From assembly GCF_030270585.1 (NCBI RefSeq), contig NZ_BSYI01000006.1, positions 62,001 to 126,000 of the forward strand: 64,000 nucleotides of DNA, read 5' to 3'. The position numbers and the translations under genes were made by a program. Each line of letters begins with the position of its first letter. Position 1 is the first letter of the stretch. The notes under the pieces are model-generated. The model was not told the DNA's origin. It was given only the letters and a program-made list of their open reading frames with translations, and ran no database searches. The stretch is from Paralimibaculum aggregatum. GTDB lineage: Bacteria; Pseudomonadota; Alphaproteobacteria; Rhodobacterales; Rhodobacteraceae. Positions 35,951 through 44,583 of the stretch are shown here, in pieces.

Positions 35951-37561
35951 TTACTTGGTCACCGACCAGTAGAAGGCTGCCGTGATCGCCGAGCCGGTCA
36001 CGAAGCCCGAGACGCTGTCGCGCCGGGCGATCTGCTCGATCTTCTGGAACATCGGCACGAAGGGGGCGGTCCGCTGCCACTCCTTCTGGATGTCGACATA
36101 CATCTGCGCGCGCACCTCGCGGTCGCCCTCGACGAGCGCCGCCTCGGTCATGGCGGTCATCTCGGGGATGTCCCAGCCGTTGCGCCAGGCGAGCTTGCCG
36201 GTCAGGCCGGCCTCGTCGGAGTTGTCCGGGTTGTGCGAGAAGGTGTCGGCATTGGTATGCGGGTCGGGATAGTCCGGGCCCCAGGCGCCGACATAGATGT
36301 CGAACTCGCGCGAGCGGTATTTCGCCAGCGTCTGCTTGCCGGTGGCCTGCGAGATCGTCGCGGTGATCCCGGCCTTGGCGAAGTTCTGCTGCAGGGTCTG
36401 GGCAATCTCGACGCGCTCCTGCGCGGTGCGGACGATGATCTCGACCTCGAAGCCGTCGGCATGGCCGGCCTCGGCGAGCAGCGCCTTGGCCTTCTCGACG
36501 TTCAGCGAATAGGGCTGGTCCTTCAGCTCGCCCATGTAGGTGAGCGGCAGGAAGGCCTGGTGCACGGTGTACTGCCCGCGCAGGAAGCTGTTCGCCATGC
36601 CCTCGTAGTCGGCCAGATATTTCAGCGCCTCGCGCACCTTCGGCTTGCTCAGGATCGGGTGCTTCTGGTTCATCGAGAAATACATGATCCGGCCGCGCAG
36701 GTCGCTGTCGACCGCAATGCCCTCGGCGCCCTCGACCGCGGCGATGTCCTCGGGGTTGAGGTTGCGCGCGATATCGACATCGCCGCGCTCGAGCAGCAGC
36801 CGCTGGGTCGCCGATTCGGGGATGTGGCGCACGATCACGCGCTGCATCGCCGGCGCGCCGCGCCAGTAGTCGGCATTGGCCTCGAGGGTATAGGCCTCGT
36901 TCGGCTTCCAGTTCACCAGCTTGTAGGCGCCGGAGCCGGCCGAGTTCGTCTTCAGCCAGGTGTTGCCCCAGTCGCCGTCCTGCTCGTTGGCCTTAACCGT
37001 CTCGCTGTCGACGATGTAGGCGATCGTCGCGGTCAGGCAGTTGAGCACGAAGGAGGTGGCGTATTTCTTGTCGGTGGTGAGCTGGAAGGTGCTGTCGTCG
37101 ACCGCCACCAGCGTCTCGCCCATGTTGTCCTCGGTGAAGCCGAACTGGGTGAGGATGAAGGACGGGGTCTTCTTCATCGCGACCGCGCGGCGCAGCGAGA
37201 ACTCCACGTCCTTCGCGGTGACCGGGTTGCCGGAATGGAACTTCAGCCCATCGCGGATCTTGAAGGTGTAGACCTTGCCGTCGCCGGAGATTTCCCAGCT
37301 CTCGGCGATGTCGGGCACATAGCCCTTGGAGAGGTCTGCCGGGTCGAAGCTGACCAGCGAGCCATACATGTTGTTGAGGATGTCGGAGCCCGAGAACTCG
37401 AAGCTCTCCTGCGGATCGAGGGAGACGATATCGTCGATCGTCGCCGCGATCACGAGCATGTTCGGCGGGGTCTCGGCGCTCGCCGGGGCGGGCGCGAGCG
37501 CGAAGGGCATGGCAGCGGCCGCGGCGAGCGCGAGTCCGGCCAGTCTCCGGGTAAGGCGCAT
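35951..37561 (-). CDS. Peptide ABC importer substrate-binding protein (solute-binding family 5)
   Basis: A 536-residue periplasmic binding protein and first gene of the importer operon. The signal peptide is about residues 1-29 (GLALAAAAAMPFALAPAPAS, cleaved after ASA). Family 5 signs are the DPQESFEFSG opening, AESWEISGDGKVYTFKIRDG, FHSGNPVTAKDVEFSLRRAV, and the repeated peptide-binding pocket segments toward the C-terminus (GPDYPDPHTNADTF). It is not a lipoprotein. It feeds dipeptides or related molecules to the DppBCDF components encoded downstream. The ligand cannot be fixed from sequence; the neighbouring M19 peptidase favours peptides. Confidence 0.93.
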   Translation of the reverse strand: MRLTRRLAGLALAAAAAMPFALAPAPASAETPPNMLVIAATIDDIVSLDPQESFEFSGSDILNNMYGSLVSFDPADLSKGYVPDIAESWEISGDGKVYTFKIRDGLKFHSGNPVTAKDVEFSLRRAVAMKKTPSFILTQFGFTEDNMGETLVAVDDSTFQLTTDKKYATSFVLNCLTATIAYIVDSETVKANEQDGDWGNTWLKTNSAGSGAYKLVNWKPNEAYTLEANADYWRGAPAMQRVIVRHIPESATQRLLLERGDVDIARNLNPEDIAAVEGAEGIAVDSDLRGRIMYFSMNQKHPILSKPKVREALKYLADYEGMANSFLRGQYTVHQAFLPLTYMGELKDQPYSLNVEKAKALLAEAGHADGFEVEIIVRTAQERVEIAQTLQQNFAKAGITATISQATGKQTLAKYRSREFDIYVGAWGPDYPDPHTNADTFSHNPDNSDEAGLTGKLAWRNGWDIPEMTAMTEAALVEGDREVRAQMYVDIQKEWQRTAPFVPMFQKIEQIARRDSVSGFVTGSAITAAFYWSVTK

Positions 37562-37664
37562 CGGGTGTCTCCCTGTTGGCTGTGATTGTCCCTGAGGGTG
37601 AGACGCTAGCCGCCTTGTCGGCCGCTGGCAACGCTCGCCGGCGGCTGCGCCCGATTCGGGCCGC

Positions 37665-37678
37665 TTGATCTGGGTCAG
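37665..37678. promoter_or_regulatory. FnrL-like box between the importer operon and the DksA-like gene
   Basis: TTGATCTGGGTCAG resembles the FNR/FnrL consensus TTGAT-N4-ATCAA, with two mismatches in the right half-site. It lies about 104 bases upstream of the importer operon and 82 bases upstream of the DksA-like gene, so it could serve either. Consensus is known; use here is inference. Confidence 0.35.
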
Positions 37679-37759
37679 CGCAGGACGCGGCGGCGTTGCG
37701 CTTTGCTCGGGCTACGCTCAGACTGACCGGATGGCTGCAGATCAGGGAGGACAGCCCGA

Positions 37760-38071
37760 ATGGATATCGCCCAGTTCAAGGCGCGCCTGCTGGCGCGGCG
37801 CGACGAGCTCAACAGGCGGCTCGGCAAGATCGAGCATGCCCTCGACGAGACCCCGCCGCAGGATTGGGAGGATCGTGCCAGCGAGCGCGAGGGCGACGAG
37901 GTGCTCGAGGATCTCGGCAGCGCCGGGCTGTCCGAGCTGCGGATGATCGAGGCGGCGCTGGGGCGGATCGAGGCTGGCGAATACGGCTATTGCGTCAATT
38001 GCGGCGAGGCGATCGCGCCGGGGCGGCTCGAGGCGGTGCCCCATGCCGCGCGCTGCGTGCGCTGCGCCTGA
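37760..38071 (+). CDS. TraR/DksA-family zinc-finger protein
   Basis: A 103-residue cytoplasmic protein. An N-terminal helical hairpin (FKARLLARRDELNRRLGKIE, then an acidic stretch) is followed by a C4 zinc finger with Cys78, Cys81, Cys99 and Cys102 (YCVNCGE, RCVRCA). DksA-type proteins insert a coiled-coil tip into the RNA polymerase secondary channel. This short form has an acidic DWEDRASEREGDE region at the tip, and whether it acts on polymerase is uncertain. GGGAGGACAG lies upstream of the ATG. It is monocistronic. Confidence 0.9.
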   Translation: MDIAQFKARLLARRDELNRRLGKIEHALDETPPQDWEDRASEREGDEVLEDLGSAGLSELRMIEAALGRIEAGEYGYCVNCGEAIAPGRLEAVPHAARCVRCA

Positions 38072-38186
38072 TCGCGGGCCTGATCTGCGGGCCGCCCCCG
38101 CCGCGCGACCGGCTCGCAGGGCGCGCCCACCCGCCCACCCCGCGCCCTGCTCGGCGGTCGCGCGGCGGGGGCGGGCATCGCAGGGT

Positions 38187-39812
38187 TCAGGAGAGCGGCA
38201 TGTCCGCCGGCGTCTCGAAGCTGTCGGGCCGGGCGCGGCCCCAGCGGTCGAGCAGCCCGTGGCCGAGATCGCGCCCCTCGATCAGGAAGCCTTCGGGCAG
38301 CCAGGGGAAGACGAGGTGCCCCTCCACCGTGTCGCCCTTGCGCGAGCGGACGTTGAAATGGCGCGGCGTGAGCCGGGCGGGGTGGTCGAGCCCGGCCGAG
38401 CCCACCAGCTCGCCGAGCGCGCGCAGGGTGTTGCGGTGGAAATTGGCCACCCGGGCGCCCTTGTCCGGCACGTCGATGGCGCGGGCGCGGACCTGGTCCT
38501 GCGTCGCCACGCCGACCGGGCACTTGTTGGTGTGGCAGGCCTGGGCCTGGATGCAGCCGATGGCGAACATGAAGCCGCGGGCGGAGTTGCACCAGTCGGC
38601 CCCCAGCGCGAAGGCCCGCGCGATGTCGAAGGCGGAGATCAGCTTGCCGCTGGCGCCGAGGCGGATGCGGCCGCGCAGCCCGGCACCGCGCAGCGTGTTG
38701 TGCACGAAGTTGAGCCCGTCGTTCAGCGGCATCCCCATGTGGTTGGCGAATTCGAGCGGCGCGGCGCCGGTGCCGCCCTCCTTGCCGTCGACCACGATGA
38801 AGTCCGGGGTGATGCCGGTCTCGAGCATCGCCTTGACGATGCACATGAACTCCCGCCGGTGGCCGATGCAGAGCTTGAAGCCGACCGGCTTGCCGCCGGA
38901 GAGTTCGCGCAGCCGGCCGAGGAACTCGACGAGGCCGATCGGGGTCGAGAAGGCCGAATGCGCGGCCGGCGAGATGCAGTCCACCCCCATCGGGATGCCG
39001 CGGGCCTCGGCGATCTCCGGCGTGATCTTGGCCGCCGGCAGCATGCCGCCATGGCCGGGCTTGGCGCCCTGCGAGAGCTTGACCTCGATCAGCTTGACCT
39101 GGTCCTCCGCCGCCTGCTCGGCGAAGCGCTCGGGCGAGAACAGCCCGTCCTCGCCGCGGCAGCCGAAATAGCCCGAGCCGATCTCGTAGATCAGGTCGCC
39201 GCCGCCCTGGCGGTGATAGCGGCTGATGCCGCCCTCGCCGGTGTCATGGGCGAAGCTGCCGGCCTTGGCCCCGGTGTTGAGCGCCAGGATCGCATTGGCC
39301 GATAGCGAGCCGAAGCTCATCGCCGAGATGTTGTAGACCGAGGCGGCATAGGGCTTCCTGCAGTCCGGCCCGCCGATGGCGACGCGGAAGTCGGTGTCGG
39401 TGATGTGCACCGGGTTCATCGAGTGGGTGATCCAGGCATAGCCGTCGGCATAGACGTCCTCGCGGGTGCCGAAGGGGCGCTTGTCCTCGACATCCTTGGC
39501 GCGCTGATAGGCGATGGAGCGCTGCTCGCGCGAGAACGGGAGCTCGTCCTCGTCGCCCTCCAGCAGATATTGCCGGATCTCCGGGCGGATGCCCTCGAAG
39601 ATGAAGCGCATGTGCCCCAGCACGGGGTAGTTGCGCAGGATCGAATGCTTCGGCTGGGTCAGGTCCCAGACGCCGACCAGCGACAGCGCGGCGAAGGCCA
39701 GGAAGAGCGGCAGCGCCCAGAGCGTGATGGCGCTGGCGATGGCGGCGATGACGGCGAGCAGCACGGTGCCGGCGAAGAAGCCGTAGCGCTGGTGGCGGGC
39801 CAGGAACTCCAC
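38187..39812 (-). CDS. Membrane-anchored FMN-binding glutamate synthase-like protein
   Basis: A 541-residue protein. Two N-terminal TM helices (about 12-45) precede a glutamate synthase central/FMN domain: SFGSLSANAILALN, the HDTGEGGIS loop, KLSQGAKPGHGGMLP, the FIVVDGKEGGTGAAP barrel strand, and GADWCNSARGFMFAIGC. The C-x5-C-x4-C pattern in CIQAQACHTNKCPVG matches the 3Fe-4S ligand motif of GltB. There is no amidotransferase domain, so it cannot use glutamine by itself. Such stand-alone proteins exist in many bacteria; their substrate is not established. It is preceded by the 11-bp tandem repeat at 39868-39911, which probably controls it. Confidence 0.88.
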   Translation of the reverse strand: MEFLARHQRYGFFAGTVLLAVIAAIASAITLWALPLFLAFAALSLVGVWDLTQPKHSILRNYPVLGHMRFIFEGIRPEIRQYLLEGDEDELPFSREQRSIAYQRAKDVEDKRPFGTREDVYADGYAWITHSMNPVHITDTDFRVAIGGPDCRKPYAASVYNISAMSFGSLSANAILALNTGAKAGSFAHDTGEGGISRYHRQGGGDLIYEIGSGYFGCRGEDGLFSPERFAEQAAEDQVKLIEVKLSQGAKPGHGGMLPAAKITPEIAEARGIPMGVDCISPAAHSAFSTPIGLVEFLGRLRELSGGKPVGFKLCIGHRREFMCIVKAMLETGITPDFIVVDGKEGGTGAAPLEFANHMGMPLNDGLNFVHNTLRGAGLRGRIRLGASGKLISAFDIARAFALGADWCNSARGFMFAIGCIQAQACHTNKCPVGVATQDQVRARAIDVPDKGARVANFHRNTLRALGELVGSAGLDHPARLTPRHFNVRSRKGDTVEGHLVFPWLPEGFLIEGRDLGHGLLDRWGRARPDSFETPADMPLS

Positions 39813-39867
39813 GGGCGGTCCCTCCTCGGGTTCCGTCGCGGCGCGCCTCCGGGCGGCGGGTCGACGG

Positions 39868-39911
39868 ATATGGATTCGGTATGGTTTCGGAATGGGTCCG
39901 GTATGGTTTCG
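39868..39911. repeat. Four tandem 11-bp repeats upstream of the glutamate synthase-like gene
   Basis: Four contiguous 11-base units: ATATGGATTCG, GTATGGTTTCG, GAATGGGTCCG, GTATGGTTTCG. Units 2 and 4 are identical. The 11-bp period is close to one helical turn, so equal faces line up on one side of the DNA. The array is in a 169-base gap between two minus-strand genes, 56-99 bases upstream of the glutamate synthase-like start codon. A related sequence, GTATGGTTTTC, lies at 41319-41329 upstream of the aminotransferase gene. This looks like a regulator-binding array. Confidence 0.6.
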
Positions 39912-39981
39912 GATCCGCGCCCCGAGGGGGCAGGCAGCGGCGGACGGGCGCGCGCCCGCCCCCCTGAGGCGCGCCCCGAAG

Positions 39982-41301
39982 TCAGATCGCCTCGGTAATG
40001 GCGGTCTCCAGCTTGTCGGTCAATTCATCGATTTGCGACGGCTCGATGATGAAGGGCGGGGCCAGCAGCACATGGTCGCCGGCCTGGCCATCGGCGGTGC
40101 CCTGGGCCGGATAGCAGATCAGCCCCGCGCGCATCGCCGCCTTCTTGATCTTCGGCGCCACGCCCCTGGCGCGGGGGAAGGGGGCCTTGCTCTCGCGGTC
40201 GGCGACGATCTCGATGCCCTGGAACATGCCGCGGCCGCGGATGTCGCCCACATTGGGATGCTGGCCGAAGCGCGCTTCGAGCTTCTCGCGCAGCACCGCG
40301 CCGATCTCGGCGGCACGCGCCGCCAGCCCGCCGCGGGTCAGCTTGGTCAGCACCGCGAGCCCGGCCGCGGTGGCGGTGGGGTGGCCAATATAGGTGTGCC
40401 CGTGCTGGAAGGCGCCATGGGCCTCGACAATGGGGGCATAGACCGCCTCGGTGCAGAGCATCGCGCCGATCGGCTGGTAGCCGCCGCCAAGGCCCTTGGC
40501 GATGGTCGCGATGTCCGGCGCCACGCCGTCCTGCTCGCAGGCCCAGAGGGTGCCGGTGCGGCCCATGCCGCACATCACCTCGTCGAGGATCAGCAGCACG
40601 CCGTACCGGTCGCAGATCTCGCGGATGCGCCGGAAATAGCCCGGCGCCGGCGGCACGCAGCCGAGGGTGGCGCCCGAGACCGTCTCGGCCATGAAGGCCA
40701 TCACCGTCTCCGGCCCGAGTCGCAGGATCTCCGCTTCCAGCGCGTCGGCGGCGCGGCGGCCGTAGTCCTCGGCGCTCTCGCCGGGCTCGCCGTGGCGGTA
40801 GTGGTGGCAGGGCGGGATGTGGTGCATCTCGGCCAGCAGCGGCGCATAGGGCGCCTTGCGCGCCGGGTTGCCGCCGGCGGCGAGCGCGCCGAGGGTGTTG
40901 CCGTGATAGCTCTGCTCGCGGGCGATCAGCCGGTGCCGGCCGGGCTCGCCGCGGGCCACCCAGTGCTGCCGCGCGATCTTGATCGCGGTCTCCGCCGCCT
41001 CCGAGCCGCCGGAGAGGAAATAGACCCGCGAGAGATCGCCGGGCGCGGTCTCGACCAGCAGATCCGCCAGCGCCTCGGCCGGCTCGGAGGTGAAGAAGCC
41101 GGTATGGGCGAAGGCGACCCGGTCGAGCTGCGCCTTGATCGCGGCGATGATGTCTGGGTCGCCATGGCCGAGGCAGGAGACCGCGGCGCCGCCCGAGCCG
41201 TCGAGATAGCGCCTGCCCTCCGTGTCGATCAGGTAGCAGCCTTCGCCGCCGGCGACCACCGGCAGGCGGACACCCTCCGCCCTCGGCAGGATGTGGTTCA
41301 T
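39982..41301 (-). CDS. Class III pyridoxal phosphate-dependent aminotransferase
   Basis: A 439-residue cytoplasmic omega-aminotransferase-type enzyme. Visible motifs are YLDGSGGAAVSCLGHG, the cofactor-phosphate region GGSEAAETAIKIAR, SYHGNTLGA, the Asp that contacts the pyridine nitrogen in LLILDEVMCGMGRTG, and the Schiff-base Lys in IATIAKGLGGGYQPIG. The family moves amino groups from omega-amino acids, polyamines or similar donors to a keto acid; the substrate is undetermined. I chose the ATG at 41301, with GGGAGAG eight bases upstream, over an in-frame ATG at 41316. It may form a nitrogen-metabolism pair with the downstream glutamate synthase-like gene; similar upstream motifs support that. 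Confidence 0.9.
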   Translation of the reverse strand: MNHILPRAEGVRLPVVAGGEGCYLIDTEGRRYLDGSGGAAVSCLGHGDPDIIAAIKAQLDRVAFAHTGFFTSEPAEALADLLVETAPGDLSRVYFLSGGSEAAETAIKIARQHWVARGEPGRHRLIAREQSYHGNTLGALAAGGNPARKAPYAPLLAEMHHIPPCHHYRHGEPGESAEDYGRRAADALEAEILRLGPETVMAFMAETVSGATLGCVPPAPGYFRRIREICDRYGVLLILDEVMCGMGRTGTLWACEQDGVAPDIATIAKGLGGGYQPIGAMLCTEAVYAPIVEAHGAFQHGHTYIGHPTATAAGLAVLTKLTRGGLAARAAEIGAVLREKLEARFGQHPNVGDIRGRGMFQGIEIVADRESKAPFPRARGVAPKIKKAAMRAGLICYPAQGTADGQAGDHVLLAPPFIIEPSQIDELTDKLETAITEAI

Positions 41302-41313
41302 CGCGCGCTCTCC

Positions 41314-41333
41314 CATGGGTATGGTTTTCCATG
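41314..41333. promoter_or_regulatory. Inverted repeat enclosing a GTATGGTTT motif upstream of the aminotransferase gene
   Basis: CATGG (41314-41318) and CCATG (41329-41333) flank GTATGGTTTT, which resembles the 11-bp unit found as a tandem array at 39868-39911. It is 13-32 bases upstream of the chosen aminotransferase start, so it overlaps the leader or the promoter end. Confidence 0.35.
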
Positions 41334-41372
41334 AGCCTAGACCTGCGCGACAGCCGGCTCAAGCGGCCTGCG

Positions 41373-43238
41373 TCAGTCGCGGAACTGCAGGTCGTAGAGC
41401 CGGCTGTAGAGCCCGCCGGCCTCGCGCAGCTCGCCATGGCTGCCGCTCTCGACCACCTTGCCACCCTCGATCACGTGGATCATGTCGGCATGGCGCACGG
41501 TGGCCAGCCGGTGCGCGATGACGATGGTGGTGCGCCCCTTCATCAGCCGCGCCAGCGCCTCGCCGACGGCGGCCTCGGCCTCGGCATCGAGCGCCGAGGT
41601 CGGCTCGTCGAGCAGCAGGATCGGCGCGCCGCGCAGCATCGCCCGGGCGATCGCGATGCGCTGGCGCTCGCCGCCCGAGAGGGTCGCGCCGTTCTCGCCG
41701 AGCTCGGTCTCGTAGCCTCGCGGCATCGCCATGATGAAGGCATGCGCATTGGCCGCCTTCGCCGCCGCACGGATCTCCTCCTCGGTGGCGTCGAGCCGGC
41801 CCATGCGGATGTTCTCCGCCACCGTGCCCTCGAACAGGAAGGCGTCCTGCGCGACATAGGCGATGTTGCGGCGCAGGCTCTCGAAGGTCACCCCGCGCAG
41901 GTTCTGCCCGTCGATCAGCACGTTGCCGTGGTCGGGGTCGTAGAACCGCTCGATCAGCGCGAAGACGGTGGACTTGCCGGCCCCCGACGGTCCGACCAAC
42001 GCGGTGACCTTTCCGCCCTCGGCGATCAGCTCGAGCCCGTCGAGCGCCGGCGCCTTGCGCCCGTAACGGAAGCGGATGTTGCGCAGCCGCACCCGCCCGG
42101 CGCCGACCTTCAGCGGCACCGCGTCCTCGGCCTCCTCGATCGCCGGCTTGCGGTCGAGCAGGGCATAGAGCATCTCGACGCCGACGAGGCTGGCCTGGAG
42201 CTGGATGTTGAGCCGGGCCAGCCGCTTGGCCGGGTCATAGGCCATCAGCAGCGCGGTGATGAAGGAGAAGAAGGCGCCCGGGTCGCCGCCGCCATAGATC
42301 ACCCGCCAGCCGCCATAGAGGATCACCCCGGCGATCGCCAGCCCGCCGAAGCTCTCCATCAGCGGGTTGGTTGCCGCGCCGACCTGGGCGATGCGGTCGG
42401 CGCGCTGGCGCACGTCCTGCACCGCGGCGTCCATCTCGGCGCGCATCACCGGCTCGAGCCCGAAGGCCTTGACCACCCGGGCGCCCTGCGCGGTCTGCTG
42501 GATCGTGGTGATGATCCTGGCGATCGAGAGCAGCTCGGCCCGCGCCACCGCCTTGACCTTGCGCACCAGGATCCATTCGCCATAGGCCACCGGCGGGCCG
42601 ACCAGCAGCGCGATGCCGGCGAGCAGCGGGTCCTGCACGATCATCACGATGCAGAGCGCCACCAGCGAGAACATGTCCCGCCCCATCGAGGTGATGACGA
42701 GGTTCAGCGCCTCCCGCGCCGAGCGCGCGTTCTGGCTGAAGCGCATGGCGAGCTGGCCGGTGTTCATCTTCTCGTAGAAGTCGATCCGGTGGCGCTGCAC
42801 ATGGTCGAAGAGCCGCATCTGGATCTCCGCCACGATGCGGTTGCCGATGCGGCTGAGGATCACCTGCTGCACATAGCTGGCGATGCCCTTGATGATGAAG
42901 ATCCCGGCCACCGCGCCGGCGATCTTCCAGACCATGTCGGGCTTGCGGTCGATGAAGATGTCGTTGATCACGTCCTGCATGATCCAGGCCGAGAGCCCGG
43001 TCATGCCCGCCACCACGCTCATGAAGGCGAGGGCGACGCCATAGCCCTTCCAGTGCTGCAGCCCGTTCTCGAGGAAGAGCCGGGTCAGCACCCGCTTCTG
43101 CCGCTCGAGATCGGGTTTCGGCTTCTCGCCCGGCTGGCCATCCGGCTGACCACCTGGCACCGCTCCGGCGCCGGCGGCAGGCCCGGGCGGCTGCGGCGGC
43201 TCGGGCGGGCGTGGCGGTTCGGGCGGCTCCACGCCCAT
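41373..43238 (-). CDS. MsbA-type ABC exporter (fused permease and ATPase)
   Basis: A 621-residue half-transporter that works as a homodimer in the inner membrane. A Pro-rich N-terminal tail (about 1-40) is followed by a six-helix exporter domain (from GYGVALAFMSVVAGMTGLSA to about 340). The nucleotide-binding domain has Walker A GPSGAGKST, Q loop YVAQDAFLFEG, signature LSGGERQRI, Walker B ILLLDEPTSALD and switch His in IAHRLATV. The family includes lipid A, glycolipid and peptide exporters. It begins one base after the stop of a glycosyltransferase gene, so here it most likely flips a lipid-linked sugar product of the neighbouring enzymes. Confidence 0.92.
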   Translation of the reverse strand: MGVEPPEPPRPPEPPQPPGPAAGAGAVPGGQPDGQPGEKPKPDLERQKRVLTRLFLENGLQHWKGYGVALAFMSVVAGMTGLSAWIMQDVINDIFIDRKPDMVWKIAGAVAGIFIIKGIASYVQQVILSRIGNRIVAEIQMRLFDHVQRHRIDFYEKMNTGQLAMRFSQNARSAREALNLVITSMGRDMFSLVALCIVMIVQDPLLAGIALLVGPPVAYGEWILVRKVKAVARAELLSIARIITTIQQTAQGARVVKAFGLEPVMRAEMDAAVQDVRQRADRIAQVGAATNPLMESFGGLAIAGVILYGGWRVIYGGGDPGAFFSFITALLMAYDPAKRLARLNIQLQASLVGVEMLYALLDRKPAIEEAEDAVPLKVGAGRVRLRNIRFRYGRKAPALDGLELIAEGGKVTALVGPSGAGKSTVFALIERFYDPDHGNVLIDGQNLRGVTFESLRRNIAYVAQDAFLFEGTVAENIRMGRLDATEEEIRAAAKAANAHAFIMAMPRGYETELGENGATLSGGERQRIAIARAMLRGAPILLLDEPTSALDAEAEAAVGEALARLMKGRTTIVIAHRLATVRHADMIHVIEGGKVVESGSHGELREAGGLYSRLYDLQFRD

Positions 43239-43239
43239 C

Positions 43240-44547
43240 TCAGGCGTGCCGGGCGGCCGGCGGCGTGGCGGGGGCGGCGCGCTCGGCCGCCGCCCAGGCC
43301 GCGGCGCGCTCGCGCAGCGCCTCGGCGGCCGCGTCGATGCGCACCTCGGCCCATTCGAACTCGCCGTCCGGGTAGTGTCCGGTCCAGTCGCGATAAGGCG
43401 TCAGCCGGTAGGGCAGGGGGTGATAGTTGGGATAGGCCGGCCCGTATTCGGCATTGGCCGAGAAATCGGTGGCCAGCACCTCGGCCCCGGCCTCGAGGCA
43501 TTCGCGGATGTTCAGCCCGTAGCCCTCGGCGCGGTGCAGCGAGAGATAGACATCCGCCGCCGCCTGCAGCCCGGCGATCTCGGCAGGCTCCATCTCCTTC
43601 TCGAAGACGCGGATGTTGGGCGCGCCGGCGACCATCTCGTCGAGCTCGGCCCGCACGCAGCGGGTGCGCTTGGAGACGCGCACCTTCATCAGCAGCACGC
43701 GGCTGGGATCGTCGCCGAAGGCGGCCTGCCAGGCCGCGACATGGGCCCAGGGGTTCTTGCGCGCCGGGCAGGAGCAGAGATCCATGATCGCGACGCCGAG
43801 GAAGGCGTCCTCCGGCACGTCGTAGGCGGCGCGGTCGAAGGGCTGCACCCTGGTGGGCGCGGTCACCGCATGGGGGCGCAGCAGCACCGGGATGTCGCCC
43901 GCCGCATCGGCGATGGCGCGGCGGCTGTATTCGGACGGCGTCCAAATCTCGTGCACGATGTCGAGGCCGAAGCGCCAGTCCGCCGGGAAGATCGGCGTCT
44001 CCCAGACCCAGAGGCCGATGCGCCGGGCCCGCGCGATGCGCGCCGGCGGCACCGCCGAGAGCAGCGTGGCGTAGCTGTCCGGCGGCGAGAGCAGGATCAG
44101 CGTGCCGATCTCCGGCCCGTCGACCGCCAGCGGCTTCGGCCCGCCGCGCTTCACCGCGGCGAGGTCGAGGGTGGTGAGATCGGGATAGTCATGCCGCAGC
44201 CGGTCGAGCTCGTAGAGCGCGGCGCGGCTGAGCCCGCTGCAGCCCGAGAAGTCGCCGAGCGCCAGCGCCGGGCCGGTGCCGGTGGGCGCGGCCGGCTTGG
44301 CATAGGGCGCGAGACGCTGGGTGTTCTCGCGCAGCCAGCGGCGGCGACGGGCGGGCATGCGCACGCGGCGCCAGAGCTGTGTGAGCGTCCACCGGGCGCG
44401 GACACGGGGCCAGCGGCGGAAGATGCGCTCGGGATCGTCGGTCGGTTCGGTCAAGCGCTCGGTCCGTTCAATGCGGCGCAGTGCGTGAGGGGGCCTTACG
44501 GCGAAAGCCCCCGCCGCGCAAGGGCCTGCCGCCGGCATGTGGGGCAT
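43240..44547 (-). CDS. Glycosyltransferase (GT-B fold, group 1-like)
   Basis: Up to 435 residues. The C-terminal half has the GT4-type donor site: strand AFLGVAIMDLCSC, VRVFEKEM-like region, and the acidic motif YLSLHRAEGYGLNIRECLEAG (E-x7-E type), followed by VLATDFSANAEY. The N-terminal half is less typical (IGLWVWETPIFPADWRFGLD, EIWTPSEYSRRAI), like glycosyltransferases fused or linked to surface polysaccharide loci. The true start is uncertain; Met residues downstream, for example before PARRRRWLRENTQ, are possible. It is followed directly by the exporter gene and preceded by another glycosyltransferase 36 bases upstream. Confidence 0.85.
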   Translation of the reverse strand: MPHMPAAGPCAAGAFAVRPPHALRRIERTERLTEPTDDPERIFRRWPRVRARWTLTQLWRRVRMPARRRRWLRENTQRLAPYAKPAAPTGTGPALALGDFSGCSGLSRAALYELDRLRHDYPDLTTLDLAAVKRGGPKPLAVDGPEIGTLILLSPPDSYATLLSAVPPARIARARRIGLWVWETPIFPADWRFGLDIVHEIWTPSEYSRRAIADAAGDIPVLLRPHAVTAPTRVQPFDRAAYDVPEDAFLGVAIMDLCSCPARKNPWAHVAAWQAAFGDDPSRVLLMKVRVSKRTRCVRAELDEMVAGAPNIRVFEKEMEPAEIAGLQAAADVYLSLHRAEGYGLNIRECLEAGAEVLATDFSANAEYGPAYPNYHPLPYRLTPYRDWTGHYPDGEFEWAEVRIDAAAEALRERAAAWAAAERAAPATPPAARHA

Positions 44548-44583
44548 GTGCCGCAGTGTGGCGCAGGCGCCGCAGCGCCGGCC

